Source of the DNA: Olsenella sp. KH3B4
GTDB lineage: Bacteria > Actinomycetota > Coriobacteriia > Coriobacteriales > Atopobiaceae
Length of the DNA: 64,000 bases
Direction: 5' to 3'
Assembly: GCA_900111695.1 (NCBI GenBank)
Contig: FOHD01000001.1
Coordinates: forward strand, 248,001-312,000
Part shown: piece by piece, positions 46,660-56,270 of the stretch
Layout of the letters: each line of letters opens with the position of its first letter
Position numbering within the stretch: position 1 is the first letter of the stretch
The notes under the pieces: model-generated
Seen by the model: the letters and a program-made list of their open reading frames with translations, nothing else
Databases searched by the model: none
What the model was told of the DNA's origin: nothing
Position numbers and translations under genes: made by a program

Positions 46660-48530
46660 GCATACGCAAGAAGTTGAGAAAGACCCTGAGCAAGGGCGAG
46701 ACGTCCTCGCTTCCCCAGTATGGCCTCAAGGAGATAGTCTCGACCCTGGCCGGGTCGCTCAGGGAATTCGGCAAGCCCGCCTGGGCAACGCCGTTTCTCG
46801 TCACCGGGGAGGTCGTGCTCGAATGCGCGATTCCGTTCGTGACGGCCCAGCTCATCGACGCCCTCGCGCTCGGAGGCGGCATCTCCGCAATCGCCGGGCA
46901 CGCGGCGGTGCTCATCGTCATGGCACTCGCCTCGCTCGCCTTTGGTACCGCAGCTGGTGTCACCTGCTCGATTGCGGCGACGGGCCTTGCCAAGAATCTC
47001 AGGCACGACGTGTTCCACAAGATTCAGGGCTTCTCGTTCTCCAACATCGACCGGTTCTCCACGAGCTCACTCGTGACCCGTCTTACGACCGACGTCACCA
47101 ACGTCCAGCAGGCGTACATGATGATCATCCGCATGGCTATCCGCTGCCCGCTCATGGCGGTCTTTTCGGTTGTCATGGCCTTCATCTCGGGCGGCCCCAT
47201 GGCCGTGATCTACGTGATTGTCGCCTTTGTCCTTGGCTGGGGCATCTTCAAGATCGCCCTCACCGTGATGCCCATCTTCCGTCGCATCTTCAGGAAGTAC
47301 GACCGCCTGAACGACTCTGTGGAGGAGAACGTCCAGGGCATTCGCGTGGTGAAGTCCTACGTCCGCGAGGACCACGAGAAAGATAAGTTCAACGAGGCAT
47401 CCGGCACGCTCTACCACGATTTTGTTCACGTCGAGCGCATCCTGGCGTGGAACCAGCCCCTCATGACGCTGGCAATCGACGTCATCTACACCTTCGTCAT
47501 CTTCTTCGGCTCTCAGGCAATTGTGTCCAGCCAGGGACAGCTCATGGGCGTGGGCCAGCTCTCCGCGCTCATCACCTACGGATTCTCAATGCTCATCAGC
47601 CTCATGATGCTCTCGATGGTCTTCGTGATGATCACGATGGCCGACGAGTCTGCGCGACGCATCTGCCAGGTCCTGCGCGAGGAGCCCGATCTCAAGAACC
47701 CCGAGAACCCCATCATGGAGGTCCCGGACGGCTCCATCGACTTCGACCACGTGAGCTTTGAGTACTCCGCCAAGGCCGATCGCATGGCACTCGATGACAT
47801 TGACCTTCACATCAAGAGCGGTGAAGTCATCGGCATCATTGGCGGCACGGGTTCCTCAAAGTCGACGCTCGTACAGCTCATCTGCCGCCTCTATGACGCA
47901 ACCAGGGGGACCGTGCGCGTTGGTGGCCGAGACGTTCGCGACTACGACCTCGATACCCTACGCAACCAGGTGGCGGTCGTGCTCCAGCGAAACGTCCTCT
48001 TCTCGGGCACCATCAAGGACAACCTCCGCTGGGGTAACCCCAACGCAACCGACGAGCAGATGCTCGAAGCCTGCAGGCTCGCACAGGCAGACGAGTTCAT
48101 CCAGCAGTTCCCCAAGAAGTACGACACCTACATCGAGCAGGGCGGCACCAACGTCTCGGGCGGGCAGAAGCAGCGTCTCTGCATTGCGCGCGCCCTGCTC
48201 AAGAACCCCAAAATCCTGATTCTCGACGACTCCACGAGCGCCGTGGACACCAAGACCGACCGCCTCATCCGCGAGGGATTCAAGAGCTTCATCCCCGAGA
48301 CCACCAAGGTCATCATCGCCCAGCGCACCAGCTCGGTTGAGGACGCTGACCGCATCGTGGTAATGCGCGATGGGCACATCGACGCCGTGGGCACGCACGA
48401 AGAGCTGCTGCGAACCAACGACATCTACCGCGAGACGTACACCACGCAGAACAAGCAGTCGCACGACGAGGCCATGGAGTCCATATCCAAGGACGCCGTC
48501 AAGCCCCAGAAGGAGGCGAACAATGAGTAA
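46656..48530 (+). CDS. ABC exporter half-transporter, subunit 1
   Basis: A 624-residue half transporter: six membrane helices (about 50-330) then an ATPase domain. Walker A reads IIGGTGSSKSTLV, with Ser in place of the usual third Gly; signature [16 protein letters not shown]; Walker B ILILDDSTSAVD, where Asp stands in place of the catalytic Glu; switch region IIAQRTSSV has Gln in place of His. These changes suggest a degenerate ATP site as in heterodimeric exporters. The start is a GTG overlapping the marR stop. Substrate unknown; multidrug or peptide export is the usual assignment. Confidence 0.9.
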   Translation: MSIRKKLRKTLSKGETSSLPQYGLKEIVSTLAGSLREFGKPAWATPFLVTGEVVLECAIPFVTAQLIDALALGGGISAIAGHAAVLIVMALASLAFGTAAGVTCSIAATGLAKNLRHDVFHKIQGFSFSNIDRFSTSSLVTRLTTDVTNVQQAYMMIIRMAIRCPLMAVFSVVMAFISGGPMAVIYVIVAFVLGWGIFKIALTVMPIFRRIFRKYDRLNDSVEENVQGIRVVKSYVREDHEKDKFNEASGTLYHDFVHVERILAWNQPLMTLAIDVIYTFVIFFGSQAIVSSQGQLMGVGQLSALITYGFSMLISLMMLSMVFVMITMADESARRICQVLREEPDLKNPENPIMEVPDGSIDFDHVSFEYSAKADRMALDDIDLHIKSGEVIGIIGGTGSSKSTLVQLICRLYDATRGTVRVGGRDVRDYDLDTLRNQVAVVLQRNVLFSGTIKDNLRWGNPNATDEQMLEACRLAQADEFIQQFPKKYDTYIEQGGTNVSGGQKQRLCIARALLKNPKILILDDSTSAVDTKTDRLIREGFKSFIPETTKVIIAQRTSSVEDADRIVVMRDGHIDAVGTHEELLRTNDIYRETYTTQNKQSHDEAMESISKDAVKPQKEANNE

Positions 48531-50496
48531 AGAGAAAGGCCAGGAAATGAAGTCTCCTTCTGAGCAGGCAACCGAGCCCAGGCGCACCGACGGCCCCGGC
48601 CGCGGCCACGGCGCCGCAAACCCCGGGGAGACGCTCAGGCGCACGCTGGCACTCACCTTCCACTACTACCCCGTTCACGTGACCGTGCAGGTGCTCTGCA
48701 TTCTCACCGCCTCGATCCTCTCGTCACTGCCCTCTGTCTTCATGCAGCAGGCAATCGCGGTGGTGCAGGAGTTCGTGGGCACGGGAGACTGGGGGGCGGC
48801 GCAGGTCCAGATCACACACATCGTCTTGGGCCTCATTGGGTGCTATGTGGTTGCCCTGGGCGCGAACATCGCTCAGGCGCAGCTCACGGCCGTGATCTGC
48901 CAGGGCACCCTCATGAAGGTCCGCAACCAGATGTTCGACCACATGGAGGACCTGCCCATCCGCTACTTCGACACGCACAAGCACGGCGACATCATGTCGC
49001 ACTACACCAACGATGTGGATACCCTTCGCCAGCTCATTGGCGTTGCCGTGCCGAACCTCATCACCATGCTCACGGCGATGATCTCGGTTCTCGTCATCAT
49101 GCTCTGGTACTCGGTGCCCCTGACGCTCGTGGTACTTGCGATGGTCGTCCTGATGGTCGTGATCACCCGTGTAATGGGTGGGCGTTCGGCTCACTTCTTC
49201 CTCGCCCAGCAGCGTGCGCTCGCTGCCGAGGAGGGCTTCGCCGAGGAAGCCATGAACGGCCAGAAGGTCATCAAGGTCTTCACGCACGAGGCTGCCACCG
49301 AGAAGGGCTTCGACGAGGTCAACGACGAGCTCTTCGATGCCTCCAAGCGAGCGAACATCTATGGCAACACGCTTGGCCCCATCCTCATGAACATGGGCAA
49401 CCTCTCCTACGTGGTAGTTGCACTGGCTGGCTGCGCCATGCTCGCCGCGGGAACGCACAACCCCTCCATCGCGGGCGTCGCACTCTCCATCGACATCGTG
49501 GTGCCGTTCCTCAACCTCACGAAGCGCTTCTCTGGCTCCATTGGCCAGGTCTCCCAGCAGATTAACTTCGTGGTTATGGGCCTTGCGGGCGCCGAGCGCA
49601 TCTTCTCGCTCATCGACGAGAAGCCCGAGACGGACGAGGGCTACGTCACCCTGGTCAACGTGCGCAAGAACGCCGCAGGCGAGCTTGAGGAGTGCCCCGA
49701 GCGCACCGAGAGCTGGGCATGGAAGCACCCCCACCACGACGGCACCGTCACCTACACACCGCTTGCCGGTGACATGCGCCTCTTTGACGTGGACTTTGGC
49801 TACACGCCCGACCACACCGTCCTCCATGGCATCTCGCTCTACGCCAAGCCTGGTCAGAAGGTGGCGTTTGTCGGAGCGACCGGCGCGGGCAAGACGACGA
49901 TCACCAACCTTCTCAACCGCTTCTATGACATTGCCGACGGCAAGATTCGCTACGACGGCATCAACATCAACAAGATCAAGAAGGACGACCTGCGTCGCTC
50001 ACTTGGCATGGTCCTTCAGGACACCAACCTCTTTACCGGCACCGTCATGGACAACATCCGGTACGGGCGTCTGGATGCCACCGACGAGGAGTGCATTGGC
50101 GCCGCAAAGCTCGCGGGCGCGGACAGCTTCATCCGGCGCCTGCCGGAGGGCTACGACACGATGCTCACCGACAACGCGGCCCAGCTCTCGCAGGGTCAGC
50201 GTCAGCTCCTCTCCATTGCGCGCGCGGCAGTCGCGGATCCGCCGGTAATGATTCTGGACGAGGCAACGTCTTCCATCGACACGCGCACCGAACAGATTGT
50301 GCAGCGTGGCATGGATGCCCTCATGTACGGACGCACCACGTTTGTGATCGCGCACAGGCTCTCAACCGTGCGCAACTCCGACGTGATCATCGTGCTTGAC
50401 CACGGCCGCATCATCGAGCGCGGCACGCACGACGAGCTCATCGCAAAGCACGGCACGTACTACCAGCTCTACACGGGCGCTTTCGAGCTGGAGTAG
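48523..50496 (+). CDS. ABC exporter half-transporter, subunit 2
   Basis: A 657-residue half transporter with a 45-residue polar N-terminal extension, six membrane helices and an ATPase domain with canonical Walker A GATGAGKTT, LSQGQRQLLSIARAAV signature, Walker B VMILDEATSSID (catalytic Glu present) and switch His in IAHRLSTV. Together with subunit 1 it would form a heterodimer with one full and one degenerate ATP site. AAGGAGG precedes the ATG, which overlaps the end of subunit 1. Confidence 0.91.
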   Translation: MSKEKGQEMKSPSEQATEPRRTDGPGRGHGAANPGETLRRTLALTFHYYPVHVTVQVLCILTASILSSLPSVFMQQAIAVVQEFVGTGDWGAAQVQITHIVLGLIGCYVVALGANIAQAQLTAVICQGTLMKVRNQMFDHMEDLPIRYFDTHKHGDIMSHYTNDVDTLRQLIGVAVPNLITMLTAMISVLVIMLWYSVPLTLVVLAMVVLMVVITRVMGGRSAHFFLAQQRALAAEEGFAEEAMNGQKVIKVFTHEAATEKGFDEVNDELFDASKRANIYGNTLGPILMNMGNLSYVVVALAGCAMLAAGTHNPSIAGVALSIDIVVPFLNLTKRFSGSIGQVSQQINFVVMGLAGAERIFSLIDEKPETDEGYVTLVNVRKNAAGELEECPERTESWAWKHPHHDGTVTYTPLAGDMRLFDVDFGYTPDHTVLHGISLYAKPGQKVAFVGATGAGKTTITNLLNRFYDIADGKIRYDGININKIKKDDLRRSLGMVLQDTNLFTGTVMDNIRYGRLDATDEECIGAAKLAGADSFIRRLPEGYDTMLTDNAAQLSQGQRQLLSIARAAVADPPVMILDEATSSIDTRTEQIVQRGMDALMYGRTTFVIAHRLSTVRNSDVIIVLDHGRIIERGTHDELIAKHGTYYQLYTGAFELE

Positions 50497-50536
50497 GCGC
50501 TTGCGACCCTAGGGTGCCGCGATTGTCTCGCCCCTT

Positions 50537-50568
50537 GCCCCTCCGACGCCTCACGGCGCCGGAGGGGC
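50537..50568 (+). terminator. Terminator of marR-ABC operon
   Basis: Stem GCCCCTCCG/CGGAGGGGC, with further GCC/GGC pairing inside, then TCTTTGTTG. Similar in sequence to the carAB and gdhA terminators. Confidence 0.75.
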
Positions 50569-50725
50569 TCTTTGTTGTGGTAGAGCAGTTTGCGGAAACC
50601 CTCGCTGTGGCGCCACGGACCACGCACGCGGCACAACGCAGCCCCTACTGCCGATTTGCGAAGCCGGCGGCTCGCCGTTAGCATGGGCTCATCAGCGGTC
50701 TCGACGCATCCGGGAGCCACATCAT

Positions 50726-51907
50726 ATGACCACCGTACTTCTCGGCATCATCTACCTGGCCTTTGTGAGCCTAGGCCTACCGGACGGTCTTCTTGGCGCA
50801 GCCTGGCCCACCATGCACGCGAGCATTGGCGCCAACGTCTCGCTGGCGGGCGTCATATCAATGATCATCTGCCTGGGGACCATCGTCTCGAGCCTGCTGA
50901 CCGTGCAGCTCGTGCGCCGGCTGGGGACGGGCAAGCTCACCGCGCTCTCGGTGGCGCTCACCGCGGTAGCCCTCTTTGGCTTCTCAGCCTCAGCTGAGTT
51001 CTGGCAGCTCGCGCTTTGGGCTATTCCATATGGCCTGGGTGCTGGAGCGGTGGACGCATCGCTTAACGCCTACGTAGCAACGCACTACGCCGCACGCCAC
51101 ATGAATTGGCTTCACTGCTGCTGGGGCCTTGGTGCCGCCGGCGGACCCATGATCATGTCGTGGCAGATGGGCAGCTCCGCCGGTTGGCCGGGAGGTTACC
51201 GCATCGTAGGCGCTCTCCAAGTGGCACTCGTGGTGGCAATCACCCTGAGCATCCCGTTGTGGCGTGACCAAAACGACGCGACCGACCAAGACGGGAAGCA
51301 CACCGTCCCCACGCGCCGCAAGCTTCTTGCCCTCCCCGGCGTGAAGCTCGCGATGGCAGGGTTTCTCTGCTACTGCGCACTCGAGTCGGCATGCGGGCTG
51401 TGGGCCTCGACGTTCCTTGTGCTAGGGCACGGCGTTTCCGCACAAGCGGCCGCCCTTCTCGCCAGCCTCTTCTATGCAGGCATAACGGTGGGGAGGTTTC
51501 TCTCGGGCGTGCTTACCCTGCGCCTTGATGGCAAGCAGCTCCTCAGGCTAGGCGAGACGATCATGGGCATTGGACTTGTCGTGCTCATGGTCTCACCGAG
51601 CGAGACGGGCCTCGGCTTGGGCCTCGCGCTTCTCGGCCTGGGCTGTGCCCCCATTTACCCGCAGATGATTCAGCTCACGCCCGTGCGCTTTGGCTCGCAG
51701 AACGCGCAGTCGCTCATGGGGCTACAGATGGCCTGCGCATACGTGGGCTCGATGGCGTTTCCGCCGCTCATGGGCGTTATTGTTGAGAGGGTCTCGCCGG
51801 TTCTCCTGCCTGTGGTTGCAGCCGGGCTCCTGGCGCTTATGACCGTTTGCCTCACCTGCTGCGACCGTCGGGTTGAGGCGGCAACCAGCGGGGCGGCTCA
51901 CCAATAA
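50726..51907 (+). CDS. Major facilitator superfamily transporter
   Basis: A 393-residue integral membrane protein with about 12 hydrophobic segments. The N-terminal LAFVSLGLPDGLLGAAWPTM and the mid-loop R-x-G-x3 motif (VRRLGTGKLT) fit the MFS family related to FucP/GlcP sugar or drug transporters. Substrate cannot be told. GGGAG lies about nine bases before the ATG. It stands alone between the ABC terminator and the next gene. Confidence 0.85.
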   Translation: MTTVLLGIIYLAFVSLGLPDGLLGAAWPTMHASIGANVSLAGVISMIICLGTIVSSLLTVQLVRRLGTGKLTALSVALTAVALFGFSASAEFWQLALWAIPYGLGAGAVDASLNAYVATHYAARHMNWLHCCWGLGAAGGPMIMSWQMGSSAGWPGGYRIVGALQVALVVAITLSIPLWRDQNDATDQDGKHTVPTRRKLLALPGVKLAMAGFLCYCALESACGLWASTFLVLGHGVSAQAAALLASLFYAGITVGRFLSGVLTLRLDGKQLLRLGETIMGIGLVVLMVSPSETGLGLGLALLGLGCAPIYPQMIQLTPVRFGSQNAQSLMGLQMACAYVGSMAFPPLMGVIVERVSPVLLPVVAAGLLALMTVCLTCCDRRVEAATSGAAHQ

Positions 51908-51983
51908 CGGGGCCTTCTTGCCCACGGAATGGCCTCAGCCGGTCACGCGGTCAGTAGCGGTCAAAGTCAAGTAGCGTTGTGCT

Positions 51984-52049
51984 GCTGAGAAGGAAATCGA
52001 CGTTTTGCTTTGCTCCAAAGGCCTAAAACGTCCAAATTGTTCTCAACAG
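51984..52049. repeat. Repeat family C, copy 2
   Basis: A 66-base unit beginning GCTGAGAAGGAAATCGACG and ending TTGTTCTCAACAG, with inner arms GACGTTTT and AAAACGTC. It aligns end to end with the reverse complement of copy 1 and lies upstream of the GNAT/molybdenum-carrier gene. Confidence 0.65.
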
Positions 52050-52135
52050 CGCCTTCCGGACGGTCCGGCACCCTCCGCTGGGGTCAACTGCGCTATGGTG
52101 GTGGCCATTCGGCACCGCAACTCCAGGAGGAACCC

Positions 52136-53269
52136 ATGCGCTGGCCAACCACGCTCACAACGGCACACCTTGTCATGCGTCCCTGGCGCTTGGATGACGC
52201 GGAGGCGGTCTATCGCTACGCGCGCGACCCCGAGGTTGGCCCTCGGGCAGGCTGGGCCCCACACGCGTCGCTCGAGGAGAGCAAGACGGTCCTGAAAGAC
52301 ATTCTCATGGCGCCGGATTCCTGGGCAATCACGCTGCGTGGGCGAGAAGGAACGCAGGCGGACGAGGCCGTGGACGAGGCCGTGGGCGCCATCGCACTGC
52401 GCCACCAGGCCGCAAACGTCGCAGACCCCCTCCCCGCACACGAGGCCGAGATCGGCTACTGGATTGCCCGTCCCTGGTGGGGCCACGGCTACATGACGGA
52501 GGCCGTCCGAGAGGTGCTGCGCTACGCTTTCCTCGTGGAGAACCTCGCTGCCGTGCGCGCGAGCTACTTCGAGGGCAACGAGGGGAGCCGCCGCGTCCAG
52601 GAGAAGGCCGGACTGCGCCCGCACCACCACGTCGAGGGAGTCATCGATCGCCTCGGTGCCACTCACACGGAGCGCGTGCAGAGCATCACGCGCCAAGAGT
52701 GGGAAACCTCACTTGCCGCAGACCCAACGGATGCCGGAACCATCGCGCGCCAGCAGTCGGAAGCGGCCGGCATCATCGACCGTCTGCCGCTCATCGCGCT
52801 CGTGCGATCCGGCGGACAGACCGGCGCAGACCGTGGCGGCCTTGATGCCGCACGCGAGCAGAACGTGCCCATCTGTGGCTGGTGCCCGCCCGGGGGCCTT
52901 GCCGAGGACCTGCCCAAGCCGCCGGGCCTCCTCGCCCTGTACCCAGAACTCCGCGAAGGACCCAGCCAAGGCTACGTCGAACGAACGGCATGGAACGTGC
53001 GCGACAGCCACGCAACGCTCATCGTCTCCCCCGGCGGGCTCGAGCCCAGGAGCGGAACGGAGATGACGGCGATCTTCGCCGAGCGCATGGGTCGTCCGGT
53101 GATTGTTCTGGAGGGCTCCAACGTAAGCGAGGCCACGGCGGAGGCGCTGGCGTGGCTCCGCTCGCTGGGAGCAAGCGCCCTGACGCTCAACGTGGCGGGG
53201 CCGCGCGAGTCCAAGATGCCCGGCGTCTACACGCTCACGCACGACATCGTTTCAAGCATCCTGCGATGA
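52136..53269 (+). CDS. GNAT acetyltransferase fused to a molybdenum-carrier-like domain
   Basis: A 377-residue two-domain protein. Residues 1-180 are a RimJ/RimL-type GNAT acetyltransferase (LVMRPWRLDDAEAVYRYA, then the acetyl-CoA loop PWWGHGYMTEA at 113-123, and ASYFEGNEGSRRVQEKAG). Residues 220-377 match the 'putative molybdenum carrier' family of the YpsA/LOG-like fold: SGGQTGADRGGLDAA at 226-240, GWCPPGGLAED, and the TAWNVRDSHATLIV segment. AGGAGG precedes the ATG by five bases. The stop TGA is given by a family A palindrome. One uninterrupted frame, so a real fusion rather than two genes. Function unknown. Confidence 0.85.
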   Translation: MRWPTTLTTAHLVMRPWRLDDAEAVYRYARDPEVGPRAGWAPHASLEESKTVLKDILMAPDSWAITLRGREGTQADEAVDEAVGAIALRHQAANVADPLPAHEAEIGYWIARPWWGHGYMTEAVREVLRYAFLVENLAAVRASYFEGNEGSRRVQEKAGLRPHHHVEGVIDRLGATHTERVQSITRQEWETSLAADPTDAGTIARQQSEAAGIIDRLPLIALVRSGGQTGADRGGLDAAREQNVPICGWCPPGGLAEDLPKPPGLLALYPELREGPSQGYVERTAWNVRDSHATLIVSPGGLEPRSGTEMTAIFAERMGRPVIVLEGSNVSEATAEALAWLRSLGASALTLNVAGPRESKMPGVYTLTHDIVSSILR

Positions 53270-53295
53270 GACAAAGGGACTGTCCCTTTGTCTCA
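53267..53295. repeat. Repeat family A palindrome, copy 4
   Basis: Perfect palindrome with 14-base arms TGAGACAAAGGGAC and complement around a T. It contains the stop codons of both converging genes: the GNAT fusion (53267-53269) and the alpha-galactosidase (53293-53295). Confidence 0.92.
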
Positions 53296-54876
53296 CAACG
53301 CTCGCGAGAAAAGCTTCCGCTGGCGCTCGTCCCAGAGCGACATGTCGTCTGAGGTGAAGAGCACACCGCCAAGCGTGGAGTCCGCCTCAAGAAGCTCTTC
53401 GCGCTGTTCATCGGTAAGCCGCACGTCAGGTCGCAGGAAGAAGACGTCTGGGTCGCACCTAAACGCCCGACCGTTCAGATGCGCGCGCCCACGCGTGTTT
53501 GCCAGGCTGTTCTTGGTGCTCACGCGCTCGCGACCAGTACCTCGCATGTAGGCAGATCCGTCCCAGTCGAGTCCCACGTCACAGCCAATGCGACAGAACT
53601 CCGTCCTGCCAAGGGCAGATCCAACGGGAACGCCGCAGAGGTCAAACCACGTGCCTGGCGCCGCGCTTTGTCGCAGGAGGTCAAGCGCGTCTGCCATGAG
53701 CTGCCCGCGGTTCATCCCGCCGTGCGGCACCATGCATGCCGCGTAGAGGAAATCACACTTGAGAAGCGAGAAGCCCCACTCTCCGGTGAGCGTGGCCATG
53801 AAACGCGCCACGTAGTTGCGCACCTCGGGGTTCAGCGTGTCGAGCGCAACGTGGCCAGACCAGTGAGAGCCAGTCACCACAAGCTCGCCCTTCTCGTCAC
53901 GGAGCAGCCAGTCAGGATGCGCCGAGAAGAGCTGGGACTTTCGCTCGCACACGAAGGGCGCAATCCAGATGCCTGGCATGAGCCCACGCTCGCGCACGCC
54001 GGCGGCAACAGGCGAAAGGCCATGCGGGAACTTCTCGTTATCTGGACGCAGCCAGTCGCCCACGCGCGTGTAGCCGTCGTCCACCTGAAACGTGGGTCGG
54101 CGCTCCCCAAGCTCAAAGCTCCCCAGGCAGTCCGCAAGCGCATCCAGGTCATGCAGCAGGCACTGCTCCGAGATGTCCGTGTAGTGCCGATACCAGCTGG
54201 TATAGCCAACCAGCGGCGAGCAGGGCAACGCGCGAACGCCACAGAGCGCAAGCCAGCGCTCTGTGGCCTCGTCTACGCTCCCGGCACACACGACGGCAAG
54301 CCCCAGAAGGCAGCGCCGCTCGCCCGCCGCAACGGGAACGGCCGGCGGCTCCTTTCTCACGAGAAGCTCGCCCGCCGGAAGGTCCTCACGGATGAGCGTT
54401 ATGCCCGTGTCCTCGCCCAGCGAGCCCACGAGGGAGGCCTCGCCATTCCGACGCAGGTAGCCATAGGTAAATCCATGCTGGTGCCCGGGCCTCTCGTCTG
54501 CTTCCACAAAGCGGTAGTCGCCGGAGGCGTCGAGCACCCAGTGTCGTATGGCTGCGCGCGGCACCCGGAAGTTGCGCATGCGGTCGCGCGGGTCTCGCTC
54601 GACGGAATCGGTCCAGGAGTTGTAGCCATTCAGGTAGAGCGCCGTGGCCTCGTCAAGCGCAGCAGGCAGCGTTGCCTCCACGGCATCGACAACGACCTCG
54701 CATGACGGCTCCACAGAGAGCCGCCACGAGTCGCCCCCGCGCTGGAGCGAGACGCCAAGGGAGGTAGCGTCACCACCCGTCGCCAGGCCAGACGGTTGCA
54801 CGTGAGCCGCACGCCGCCGGCCGTCGTCCCCATGCCAGCGCACGCAGAAGGTCGGCTCGCCAAGGAGTGCCGTCAC
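53293..54876 (-). CDS. Alpha-galactosidase-like glycoside hydrolase (GH36 type)
   Basis: A 527-residue enzyme with an N-terminal beta domain (NGYNSWTDSVE) and a TIM barrel (GYTSWYRHYTDIS, FQVDDGYTRVGDW, PGIWIAPFVCERKS). The nucleophile Asp is probably in LLKCDFLYAA and the acid/base in GCDVGLDWDG, as in clan GH-D alpha-galactosidases. It lacks a signal peptide, so it cleaves imported oligosaccharides such as melibiose or raffinose. The GTG start overlaps the stop of the sugar transporter gene (GTGA) with GGAGGGG upstream. Exact specificity is inferred. Confidence 0.85.
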   Translation of the reverse strand: MTALLGEPTFCVRWHGDDGRRRAAHVQPSGLATGGDATSLGVSLQRGGDSWRLSVEPSCEVVVDAVEATLPAALDEATALYLNGYNSWTDSVERDPRDRMRNFRVPRAAIRHWVLDASGDYRFVEADERPGHQHGFTYGYLRRNGEASLVGSLGEDTGITLIREDLPAGELLVRKEPPAVPVAAGERRCLLGLAVVCAGSVDEATERWLALCGVRALPCSPLVGYTSWYRHYTDISEQCLLHDLDALADCLGSFELGERRPTFQVDDGYTRVGDWLRPDNEKFPHGLSPVAAGVRERGLMPGIWIAPFVCERKSQLFSAHPDWLLRDEKGELVVTGSHWSGHVALDTLNPEVRNYVARFMATLTGEWGFSLLKCDFLYAACMVPHGGMNRGQLMADALDLLRQSAAPGTWFDLCGVPVGSALGRTEFCRIGCDVGLDWDGSAYMRGTGRERVSTKNSLANTRGRAHLNGRAFRCDPDVFFLRPDVRLTDEQREELLEADSTLGGVLFTSDDMSLWDERQRKLFSRAL

Positions 54877-56252
54877 TGCCGCTCCCCTCCCTCGTCGGTG
54901 CCGCTGCCGATGGTCCCCAGCACACGCCGCTCGTTGTACCTCGTGAAGACCAGACCGCCAATGAGGCAGAACACGGTGGCGACAAGGGCAGTGGCGCGGT
55001 AGCCCATGCCGTTCTCGCCGAGGATGGAAAGAGACGTGAAGAGGATCATAGCGAGCGTCTGTCCCAGGGTCATGGAGAAGGTGCGGGCCGCATAGAACAT
55101 TCCCTCTCGCCTCTCGCCCGTATCGATCGCGTCGCACTCGGCGATGTCAGCGAGAACCGCCTGGGGAAGGATTCCCAGGATTGCCATGGGTATGGCCGCG
55201 AGCACCGCCACAAGCATGCCCCACACCATGCCCGGCACGCCAAACATGCCGCACACCGAGGTGACGCCGAACGCCAGGCAGAAGAAGAAAAAGCCAAACG
55301 CGACAATGCGCTTCTTGCCGTGGCGCTTGGCGAGCATGTTCACGGGTGCATAGAACATGAGGGAGATGAGCGTCATGGCGGCAAAGAACACAAACGAGAG
55401 GGAGTCCGGCAGACCCATGAGCTCGGTGATGTAGTAGGTCATGCCGGTCTGGAACATGGTGATGGCAACCCAGTAGAGGACGTCGGAGAGTTCGAAGACC
55501 TGGAAGTCGTGGTTCTTGAACGTCTTGGCAACCGACTCGAACATGGGCGTGGAAGAGGGCTCAGACTCGGCATAGAGGGTCTCGTCGATGCCAAACGCCG
55601 GGACGAGCATGCAGACAACCGCAACGGCGGCGAGCACTGCGACCGTAATCCTGAAGGCACCGGCAATTCCCATGGTTGGCTCGAGGTAGGCTGCAACCGT
55701 TGTTACGAGGTAGGCCGCCGCCGTTCCAAGAAAGTACGTGACCGAGATGTGGGTTGAGAGGTCAATTCTCAGCTCCTGCGTGCGACCAAGCTCGGGAATG
55801 AGCGCATTGAAGGGCGTGCAGTAGAGCGAGAGCGTGATGTAGAAGAGCATAAGGCAGCAGAAGAGAAGCACGTTGTTCAGGGTCTGGCTACCGGTTCCCG
55901 GCACGATGAAGATGAGCACTGTCATCACGCCAAAGGGGACGGCCGCCTTGCGCATGAAGGGGATGCGGCGGCCAAGGGGGCTCTTCAGCCTGTCTGACTG
56001 CGAGGCAATGAACGGGTCGATGAAGCCATCGAGCAGCCTTCCGCATCCCGTGATGATGCCAATCACCGTGAGCCCCGCAAACACGGCACCCTGGGTGATG
56101 AAGACGGCCATGCCGCGCGAGAGCATGGTGTCCGAGGGCATGTAGAAGTAGACGAGCCAGTTGCTGACGATACCCGAGAGTATCGCCCACCCCAGTTGTC
56201 CGATTGCAAAAAGCCTGATGACCCGCTTGTCCGCAAGCCTGGTTCCTGCCAT
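54873..56252 (-). CDS. GPH-family sugar:cation symporter
   Basis: A 459-residue transporter with about 12 membrane helices of the glycoside-pentoside-hexuronide family (MelB-like). The family motif region GRLLDGFIDPFIASQSDRLKSPLGRRIPFM has the conserved Asp and the loop Arg/Gly residues. It should import a galactoside for the downstream alpha-galactosidase. The ATG at 56252 is preceded by GGGGAG with five-base spacing; the longer frame upstream enters a repeat. Confidence 0.9.
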   Translation of the reverse strand: MAGTRLADKRVIRLFAIGQLGWAILSGIVSNWLVYFYMPSDTMLSRGMAVFITQGAVFAGLTVIGIITGCGRLLDGFIDPFIASQSDRLKSPLGRRIPFMRKAAVPFGVMTVLIFIVPGTGSQTLNNVLLFCCLMLFYITLSLYCTPFNALIPELGRTQELRIDLSTHISVTYFLGTAAAYLVTTVAAYLEPTMGIAGAFRITVAVLAAVAVVCMLVPAFGIDETLYAESEPSSTPMFESVAKTFKNHDFQVFELSDVLYWVAITMFQTGMTYYITELMGLPDSLSFVFFAAMTLISLMFYAPVNMLAKRHGKKRIVAFGFFFFCLAFGVTSVCGMFGVPGMVWGMLVAVLAAIPMAILGILPQAVLADIAECDAIDTGERREGMFYAARTFSMTLGQTLAMILFTSLSILGENGMGYRATALVATVFCLIGGLVFTRYNERRVLGTIGSGTDEGGERQ

Positions 56253-56270
56253 CTCTGCTCCCCTCTCCTC

